From positions 1-11,719 of the forward strand of contig JAIRKB010000259.1 of assembly GCA_031260385.1 (NCBI GenBank): DNA of 11,719 nt, written 5' to 3'. The DNA comes from Propionibacteriaceae bacterium. Lineage in GTDB: Bacteria; Actinomycetota; Actinomycetes; Propionibacteriales; Propionibacteriaceae. The notes below the pieces were generated by a model. That model did not search any database, was not told the origin of the DNA, and worked only from the letters and a program-made list of their open reading frames with translations. Positions within the stretch are counted from its first letter, which is position 1, and each line of letters starts with the position of its first letter. The translations under genes and the position numbers were made by a program. Of this stretch, positions 7,224 to 11,719 are shown piece after piece.

Positions 7224-7257
7224 GAACAAATGGGACAGACTGCCTGTTCCTTTGTTC
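7224..7257 (+). terminator. Long hairpin after trpB2 (terminator or REP-like palindrome)
   Basis: GAACAAA (7224-7230), bulged T, GGGACAG (7232-7238), loop ACTGC, CTGTTCC (7244-7250), TTTGTTC (7251-7257): a 14-bp stem with one G-U pair and one bulge. It starts 17 nt past the stop codon. The T-rich right arm makes a bidirectional terminator plausible. The GGGACAG...CTGTTCC core also resembles dispersed palindromic repeats. Confidence 0.6.
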
Positions 7258-7294
7258 ACCTGTTGTCCTATACCAAAGTAGCTCCGGACCCGAG

Positions 7295-7381
7295 TTTCAC
7301 ACGAGAATCGTGCATCTATCATGGATTTTTCACATGTGAATCGTGCATATTCGGCCGTCCTTTCATGCTAGAATCGTGCAT
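7295..7381 (+). repeat. Three 21-nt direct repeats at exact 33-nt period upstream of the DUF4143 ATPase
   Basis: Units at 7295-7315, 7328-7348 and 7361-7381 share TTTCA-N5-GAATCGTGCAT, 16 of 21 positions invariant, separated by two unrelated 12-nt spacers. Each includes TTC-N6-GAA; in the middle unit this is the perfect palindrome TTCACATGTGAA (7329-7340). The third unit contains TAGAAT (7369-7374), a candidate -10. The 33-nt spacing, about three helical turns, would place bound proteins on roughly the same DNA face. Most likely an operator array for the downstream gene; iterons are an alternative. Confidence 0.85.
7369..7374 (+). promoter_or_regulatory. Candidate -10 hexamer of the DUF4143 ATPase gene
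   Basis: TAGAAT, identical to the candidate upstream of trpB2, lies inside the third direct repeat and about 49 nt before the preferred ATG. No clear -35 is seen. If correct, a protein bound to the repeat would block the promoter. Confidence 0.35.
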
Positions 7382-7408
7382 CACACGTGTTTTGAGTTAG
7401 TTTGCATC

Positions 7409-7413
7409 GGGAG
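7409..7413 (+). promoter_or_regulatory. Ribosome binding site deciding the start of the ATPase
   Basis: GGGAG lies 9 nt before the ATG at 7423 but only 3 nt before the ATG at 7417, and downstream of the TTG at 7402. It therefore favours 7423. Confidence 0.6.
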
Positions 7414-7422
7414 AAGATGGTT

Positions 7423-8766
7423 ATGCTTAAGCGGAAGGCCTATTACGAGCTCTTGGCTTGGAAGAGACAATCACAAGGCAAGACAGCACTTCTCGTGGAA
7501 GGCGCACGTCGCGTTGGAAAAAGCACTCTGGTCGAAGAGTTTGGTCGAAACGAATACAAGACTTGCTTGGTCATCGACTTTTTCAAAGCTTCAAGCGAGG
7601 TGAAGGCGCTCTTCACGGATTTCTCTGACGACCTAGACGCACTGTTCTCTTATCTTTCCAGTGTCTATGGTGTTAGGCTTCATGAGCGTGAGTCACTGAT
7701 CGTGCTCGATGAGATCCAGTTCTTCCCCTACGCCCGTGGCTTGGTGAAGTACTTCGTTGAGGACGGACGTTATGATTTCATCCAAACCGGCTCCCTCATT
7801 TCCATCAAGCAAAACACTCAAGAAATCCTCATACCTTCAGAAGAGATCTCTTTCGAGTTGAACCCTTTCGATTTCGAAGAGTTCTTGTGGGCGCTTAGGG
7901 AAGAGCAGCTAGCAGAAGTGCTCCGCCAAGCTATGCGGGACAATCAACCTCTCCCCGATGCTCTACATAAGAAGGCAACGCGATTGCTCCGAGAGTATAT
8001 GTTGGTCGGCGGAATGCCTGCACCGGTCGCTGCCTACACTGAAAGACGAGACTTTAGTGCCGCAGAGGAGATCAAATCACAGATCCTAGCTCTATACCGC
8101 AACGACATCGCTCGCTTTGCTAAAGGGTACGAATACAAGGTGACTTCGGTGCTTGACCAGATTCCGGGGCAACTATCCAAGCATGAGAAGAGGTTCACTT
8201 TGAGCGCGCTCAGGGGCGATCCGCGCATGAGAACCTATGAGGAAGCCTTCTTTTGGCTAGCGGACGCCCGAATCGCTAACCTGTGTTTCAACACCACCGA
8301 TCCTCATGTTGGTCTCAAAATGAGCGAAGACCATACCACTCTGAAGTGCTACATGGCTGATACGGGCTTGCTGGTCACTCAGGCTTTTAACGAAGGACAC
8401 TTCACCAAAGACGAGGTCTACCAGAGCATTCTTCTGGGTAAGCTACAGCTAAACGAAGGCATGCTCGTTGAAAACCTGGTCGCCCAGATGCTAAAGGCGA
8501 GCGGAAGGAAACTATGGTTCTTTTCCCGCTACGGCGAGCGCAGTGAGGATCGACTCGAAATCGACTTTCTAATCAGCGCAGGCCTGCCAACCAGGGTCAC
8601 CCCAATCGAAGTGAAATCCACAAAGCGCTACACAACCACTTCCCTCGAAAAGTTTCGTGGGAAATTTGGCAGCCGGGTTGGTAAAGAATACTTATTACAC
8701 GTTGGACAGCTAAAGGTGGAAGGTAAGCGAACTTACTTGCCACTGTATATGGGCTGGTTACTATGA
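7423..8766 (+). CDS. AAA-type ATPase with C-terminal DUF4143 domain
   Basis: Cytosolic P-loop ATPase of the AAA_14/DUF4143 family, widespread in anaerobes and archaea, often in accessory DNA; its biological role is unknown. Numbering from ATG 7423 (447 residues): Walker A GARRVGKST (27-35); Walker B LIVLDE (92-97); QTGS (121-124) as a sensor-like segment; conserved YMLVGGMPAPV (192-202); and a C-terminal region with DFLI (381-384) followed by PIEVKS (394-399), the D-x14-E-x-K spacing of a PD-(D/E)xK-like fold. Whether that domain cleaves DNA is not known. Codons are visibly more AT-rich than in lysC, dapA or the hydrogenase, which suggests acquisition. The start was chosen by ribosome-site spacing; TTG 7402 would add seven residues. 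The three direct repeats immediately upstream suggest dedicated control. Confidence 0.85.
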   Translation: MLKRKAYYELLAWKRQSQGKTALLVEGARRVGKSTLVEEFGRNEYKTCLVIDFFKASSEVKALFTDFSDDLDALFSYLSSVYGVRLHERESLIVLDEIQFFPYARGLVKYFVEDGRYDFIQTGSLISIKQNTQEILIPSEEISFELNPFDFEEFLWALREEQLAEVLRQAMRDNQPLPDALHKKATRLLREYMLVGGMPAPVAAYTERRDFSAAEEIKSQILALYRNDIARFAKGYEYKVTSVLDQIPGQLSKHEKRFTLSALRGDPRMRTYEEAFFWLADARIANLCFNTTDPHVGLKMSEDHTTLKCYMADTGLLVTQAFNEGHFTKDEVYQSILLGKLQLNEGMLVENLVAQMLKASGRKLWFFSRYGERSEDRLEIDFLISAGLPTRVTPIEVKSTKRYTTTSLEKFRGKFGSRVGKEYLLHVGQLKVEGKRTYLPLYMGWLL

Positions 8767-8772
8767 CCACTG

Positions 8773-8898
8773 CCAACCCCTAGTGCAGGACACTAGGCCA
8801 TTGCTCGGTGGGTTGCGTACGATACGCCCCGCTTGGAGCGTACCCAACTCACCGACAAATGGCATGGTTGGGAATCGAGCGGCCCAACTAGGGGTGGG
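8773..8898. terminator. Hairpin-rich region between the convergent ATPase and lysC genes
   Basis: Three nested or adjacent structures fill this region. CCTAGTG-CAGGA-CACTAGG (8779-8797) is a perfect 7-bp stem. 8806-8821 pairs with 8839-8854 over 16 positions with one wobble and one mismatch, around a 17-nt loop. An outer inverted repeat joins 8773-8784 to 8887-8898 (11 of 12 positions). They probably serve convergent termination, although none carries a U tract. Confidence 0.55.
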
Positions 8899-10324
8899 AC
8901 AGTGGTGCTTGTCCCCGCTGGCTGCGGCGGCTGGCGGTCGATTCAGCGCGGCGTTTGGTTGCCCCGAAGGGGAGGGTGGCTGAGGGGGTGGGAGGCTTGC
9001 CTTTCATCACGACGACGCGGGTTTCGGCCAAGGCGGAGTAGATGGCGCGGACGGCTTTTTGGTATTGGCTGGTGTCGATGGCCAGGACGTGGAGGTCGCC
9101 GGTGAAGGCGATGGCATGGGTGGGGATATCGGCGGTGACTAGGGCATCGGCCAGGCGGGCGGTCACCCAACCCCGAGGGGCGGAGCCGGATTCGACGATC
9201 CCCATCAAGGTGAGGTCAGCCCGTACATCCAGGGTGTCGGGAGCGAACAACTCCCGGATCGAAGCGAGGATCGAGTCGAGGGCCGGGGCGAGGGTGGCGC
9301 TCGGAACGACGATCGTCCAGGTGTCAACGCCGGTCAGCGCCAGGTCAACCGCCACCCGAGCGTCGGCGAATAGGCGCAGCAGGACGGTGGCGATGCCGAA
9401 GGTGCCCGCCCATTGGGCCTTGTGAATGGTGACAGCAGTGTAGCCCGGCTTCCCGGCAACCCCGAGAATCGCGGGACCGTCCTTCTCCACCGGCGGCGTG
9501 GCCTCAATCCAGGTTCCCGAATGGGTTGGCTCGTTGGTGTTGCGAATATTGATCGGGATCCCGCGCTCGCGCACCGGGGTGATGGCGTCCTCGTGGAGGA
9601 CGGTGGCACCGAGATAGGTCAGTTCGCGCAAGGCGACATAGGTGACACGCTCAATCGAGGGGGGTGACTTGACGATCCGGGGATCAGCGACCAGAATCCC
9701 GGAGACATCGGTCCAGTTCTCGTAGACCTCAGCGCGGGCGGCGCGAGCAACGAGGGCGCCGGTCACATCGGAGCCCCCGCGCGAGAAGGTCTTGACCACC
9801 CCATCCTCGGTCGCACCATAGAACCCCGGAATCACCGCCCGGTCATATTTCGCTAGGGCTTCGACGAGCCGCGCTTCGGTCTGGTCAGCGTCAAGCGGGC
9901 CCGCGGCAGTAAAGCGTACGACATTAGCAGAATCAACGAACTTCCAGCCCAGATGGGCGGCCAGCAACATCGAGTTGAGGTACTCCCCGCGCGAAGCATA
10001 GTATTCCGGCCCGACCCCCGAGGTCAGGTGGTCTTCGATATGAGCCAAGTGGGCGTCGAGCCCAATCTCAACCCCCAGCTCGGCTTCAATATCGGCGAAG
10101 CGCTGCTTGATAGCGGCCAGAATCGGCTGGTAGGAGCCATTCCGGTTCTCCCACAGCTGATAGAGGAGGTCAGTAACCTTGATATCGTCGGCCGAACGCT
10201 TGCCGGGCGCCGAAGCGACAACATAACGCCGATCAGGGTCGGCGGTGATAATCGCCACGGCCTTGGCAATCTGCTCGCCACTCGCCAGGCTCGAACCACC
10301 AAACTTCGCAACCTTAATCCCCAT
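8888..10324 (-). CDS. lysC: Aspartate kinase, YclM/ThrD-like class
   Basis: Phosphorylates L-aspartate with ATP, the entry step to lysine/DAP, threonine and methionine. Numbering from the chosen start (478 residues): KFGGSS (7-12) in the nucleotide/aspartate site; SAPGKR (38-43); SRGEYLNSMLLA (111-122); FSRGGSDVTG (180-189); YENWTDVSGI (201-210); then two ACT regulatory domains, about 287-350 and 365-435, implying feedback control by an amino acid that cannot be named from sequence. The pattern matches single-polypeptide kinases like Bacillus YclM, not the overlapping alpha/beta type. An upstream in-frame ATG at 10336 exists, but AGAGG lies 4 nt before the ATG at 10324, so the latter is preferred. 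Residues after about 436 form a Ser/Arg/Pro-rich tail of some 40 residues without family counterpart in memory; its end coincides with a hairpin repeat. dapA lies upstream on the same strand, 159 nt away. Confidence 0.93.
   Translation of the reverse strand: MGIKVAKFGGSSLASGEQIAKAVAIITADPDRRYVVASAPGKRSADDIKVTDLLYQLWENRNGSYQPILAAIKQRFADIEAELGVEIGLDAHLAHIEDHLTSGVGPEYYASRGEYLNSMLLAAHLGWKFVDSANVVRFTAAGPLDADQTEARLVEALAKYDRAVIPGFYGATEDGVVKTFSRGGSDVTGALVARAARAEVYENWTDVSGILVADPRIVKSPPSIERVTYVALRELTYLGATVLHEDAITPVRERGIPINIRNTNEPTHSGTWIEATPPVEKDGPAILGVAGKPGYTAVTIHKAQWAGTFGIATVLLRLFADARVAVDLALTGVDTWTIVVPSATLAPALDSILASIRELFAPDTLDVRADLTLMGIVESGSAPRGWVTARLADALVTADIPTHAIAFTGDLHVLAIDTSQYQKAVRAIYSALAETRVVVMKGKPPTPSATLPFGATKRRAESTASRRSQRGQAPLSHP
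8896..8915. repeat. Short palindrome in the last codons of lysC
   Basis: GGGACA (8896-8901) and TGTCCC (8910-8915) flank an 8-nt loop. The stretch TGGGACAG recalls the hairpin after trpB2 (7231-7238). It encodes the end of the lysC tail (QAPLSHP) just before the TAG stop. Confidence 0.5.
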
Positions 10325-10483
10325 CACGCCTCTCATCTATCATCAGTCAACGAGCATACCGGAAAAGTATCCTAAACCGCCCTTGCCGAAGCTGGGTCAG
10401 CCCCATGACAGTGTACGTGACGCAGCCAAGCAATGCACGAACGAGATATCCCTTGTCAAGGGGCTTTCCCTGCTAACGGTACG
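10325..10483 (-). promoter_or_regulatory. dapA-lysC intergenic region with candidate promoter
   Basis: Reading leftward there is a perfect TTGACA (10459 to 10454) inside a small stem CCCTT-GTC-AAGGG (10450-10462), but no good -10 at 16-18 nt from it. TAGGAT (10374 to 10369) is a possible -10 about 45 nt before the lysC start. lysC may thus have its own promoter instead of depending on dapA readthrough. The region is too short for a typical lysine riboswitch and none is recognised. Confidence 0.35.
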
Positions 10484-11374
10484 CTAGGCGCGCGCTGGGA
10501 CTCCGTAATCGGCGAGGGCCCTAGCCACTAGGGCCTTGGTCGCCTCACTTGGCCCTATGAGCGGTAGACGCGGGTCGCCAACCCCCCAGCCGAGGATGTT
10601 CAGAGCCTCTTTGACCGGGATCGGGTTGACTTCGGCGAAGAGGGCCTTGATCAGCGGTAGGACGCGGAGTTGAATCTCGCGGGCCCCATCGTAATCACCG
10701 GCTAGCCAGCGCGTACACAACTCATGGGTATCGTGCGGAATGACGTTGCCCATCACCGAGATGACGCCAAGCCCGCCCCACGCCATGAGCGGCACGATCT
10801 GGCCGTCCTCGCCGGAGTAGAAGTGGAAATCCGGTTCAGCGAGGGTACGGGTGGTCCCCAGCTGCTCGATATTGCACTCTTTGACGGCGACGAAGTTTTC
10901 GATCCGACTGAGCTCTGCGAGCGTTTCCGGGGCGATATTCAGCCCGGTCCGACTCGGCACGTTGTAGATGATGATCGGCAGGGTCGTAACATTGGCGATT
11001 GCGGTGTAGTGGGCGACTAGCCCCTTCTGCGAGGTTTTGTTGTAATACGGCGTGACCGACAAAATGGCGTCCGCCCCAACCTCCTGGGAGCGCCGGGTCT
11101 GATCGATCGCCTCAGCGGTCGAGTTCGACCCCGCCCCAGCAATCACTGGCACGCGGCCATTGGCATACTCGACAGCCTTGGCGATGACCTCGATATGCTC
11201 ATCGGTCGGTAAAGTCGGCGACTCACCAGTCGTACCAAGGATGACCAAAGCATCGATACCCTCAGCGATCTGATAGTCAATCAATTCGCCAAGCTTCTCA
11301 TTATTCACCTCCCCAGTGGGTGTGAAAGGCGTAACTAGCGCGGTAGCGGCACCGCGGAATATGGGTTCTCTCAC
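10484..11374 (-). CDS. dapA: 4-Hydroxy-tetrahydrodipicolinate synthase
   Basis: Condenses pyruvate with L-aspartate semialdehyde, the first committed step to lysine and meso-DAP; class I aldolase fold, cytosolic. Numbering from the chosen start (296 residues, normal for the family): GTTGES (47-52), the pyruvate-carboxylate loop; VTPYYNK (107-113); YNVPSRTG (137-144) with catalytic Y137 and substrate-binding R142; and AVKECN (163-168) with the Schiff-base lysine K165. The reading frame extends back to a TTG at 11398, but AAAGGAGG lies inside that extension (11388 to 11381), 6 nt before GTG at 11374. GTG is therefore taken as the start, and the protein then begins (M)REPIFRGAATALVTPF as expected. 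Divergent from hom, upstream of lysC on the same strand; together with ddh it completes much of a lysine/DAP branch. Confidence 0.96.
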   Translation of the reverse strand: MREPIFRGAATALVTPFTPTGEVNNEKLGELIDYQIAEGIDALVILGTTGESPTLPTDEHIEVIAKAVEYANGRVPVIAGAGSNSTAEAIDQTRRSQEVGADAILSVTPYYNKTSQKGLVAHYTAIANVTTLPIIIYNVPSRTGLNIAPETLAELSRIENFVAVKECNIEQLGTTRTLAEPDFHFYSGEDGQIVPLMAWGGLGVISVMGNVIPHDTHELCTRWLAGDYDGAREIQLRVLPLIKALFAEVNPIPVKEALNILGWGVGDPRLPLIGPSEATKALVARALADYGVPARA

Positions 11375-11380
11375 CGTGAT

Positions 11381-11388
11381 CCTCCTTT
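11381..11388 (-). promoter_or_regulatory. Shine-Dalgarno site deciding the dapA start
   Basis: AAAGGAGG on the minus strand, 6 nt before the GTG at 11374. It lies within the extended TTG reading frame, so the TTG start is unlikely. Confidence 0.85.
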
Positions 11389-11510
11389 CTTGGGTCAACG
11401 TTTACGAGTCAAGCCATCATGCTAGCACGACGCAGGGCGCGGGCTTAGCACACCACCTTCTTGTGGAACCTGCGATAATGGGGGCTGAACAATAGGTTTC
11501 GCCCCCCAGA
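11389..11510. promoter_or_regulatory. Divergent dapA/hom promoter region
   Basis: For hom, TG-C-GATAAT (11471-11479) is a good extended -10, with no -35 needed or seen, about 41 nt before the ATG. For dapA the hexamers are unclear: TTGACT occurs on the minus strand around 11407-11412 but without a good -10. No riboswitch is recognised. Confidence 0.4.
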
Positions 11511-11519
11511 TAGGAGTTC

Positions 11520-11719
11520 ATGGTGGCTCATTACGATCTCGCGCTTATTGGCCTTGGGAACGTTAATCGGACGTTGGCTGAGGTTATCCACACTGATGGA
11601 ACGCGGTTGGCGACCGAGATGGGCTTCACTTTGCGGGTGACGGCGATCTGTGATCTGCGGTGGGGCCAGGTTGTTGATCCGGCGGGGGTTGATCTGGGGG
11701 CGGTGCTTAGTTTGGCGCC
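11520..11719 (+). CDS. hom: Homoserine dehydrogenase, N-terminal part (runs off the window)
   Basis: Reduces L-aspartate semialdehyde to homoserine, the branch toward threonine and methionine. About 66 residues are visible: the NAD(P)-binding beta-alpha-beta start LALIGLGNVNRTLAEVI, then LRVTAICD and the family-typical VDPAGVDLGAVL. The dinucleotide loop reads GLGNVN, with asparagine where a third glycine is usual. TAGGAG (11511-11516) is 3 nt from the ATG at 11520 and 6 nt from the GTG at 11523, so the GTG could be the true start, a difference of one residue. Divergent from dapA. The identification rests on the N-terminus only; catalytic and ACT regions are outside the window. Confidence 0.8.
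   Translation, partial: MVAHYDLALIGLGNVNRTLAEVIHTDGTRLATEMGFTLRVTAICDLRWGQVVDPAGVDLGAVLSLA

Noticed and set aside
7295..7381. A CRISPR array
   Set aside because: Only three 21-nt units with variable centres and 12-nt spacers, far shorter than CRISPR spacers, and no cas genes in the window.
8783..9425. Rightward open frames across the 3' half of lysC
   Set aside because: They overlap the well-supported aspartate kinase on the other strand and read as Arg/Trp/Gly-rich shadow sequence.
10325..10483. A lysine riboswitch between dapA and lysC
   Set aside because: The spacer is shorter than a typical L box, and I see only one small stem and none of the recognisable core.

Overview
The window is high-GC DNA, visibly poorer in GC inside the accessory genes, from what is most likely an anaerobe. 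The best clue to lifestyle is a 1059-residue protein that fuses a GltD-like NAD(P)H module to a complete [FeFe]-hydrogenase catalytic domain; such enzymes occur in fermenting, mostly strictly anaerobic bacteria. Base composition, strong GGAGG-type ribosome sites and use of GTG starts would fit an anaerobic actinobacterium or a high-GC clostridial relative. The sequence alone does not settle the phylum.

Layout. Positions 1-153 are a G-tract/tandem-repeat stretch without a gene. The hydrogenase fusion runs leftward (3333 to 154) and is divergent from ddh, meso-diaminopimelate dehydrogenase (3416-4393, +). Next come three rightward genes: rhuM (4626-5684), an orphan tryptophan synthase beta chain of the TrpB2 type (5900-7207) and an AAA/DUF4143 ATPase (start best placed at 7423, end 8766). 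Two leftward genes follow, aspartate kinase (lysC, 10324 to 8888) and dapA (11374 to 10484), and then a divergent homoserine dehydrogenase (hom) that runs off the right edge.

How the genes fit together. LysC makes aspartyl phosphate, Hom leads to threonine/methionine, DapA opens the lysine/DAP branch, and Ddh closes it in one NADPH-dependent step. The window therefore holds most of an aspartate-family locus using the dehydrogenase variant of lysine/meso-DAP synthesis. rhuM, trpB2 and the DUF4143 ATPase lie between ddh and lysC; rhuM and the ATPase look like accessory genes. The hydrogenase could exchange electrons between NAD(P)H, ferredoxin-type clusters and protons; its maturases (HydE, HydF, HydG) are not in the window.

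The least expected signals are at nucleotide level: (1) a perfect 15-bp inverted repeat inside the rhuM coding sequence, whose right arm holds the only TTA and the only ATA codon of the gene; (2) three 21-nt direct repeats at an exact 33-nt period just upstream of the DUF4143 ATPase, the last overlapping a TAGAAT hexamer; (3) hairpins sharing a TGGG-type core after rhuM, after trpB2 and at the 3' end of lysC, the last apparently supplying the end of the lysC reading frame. The upstream-most possible starts of dapA, lysC and the ATPase look wrong when ribosome binding sites are considered, and corrected starts are given.
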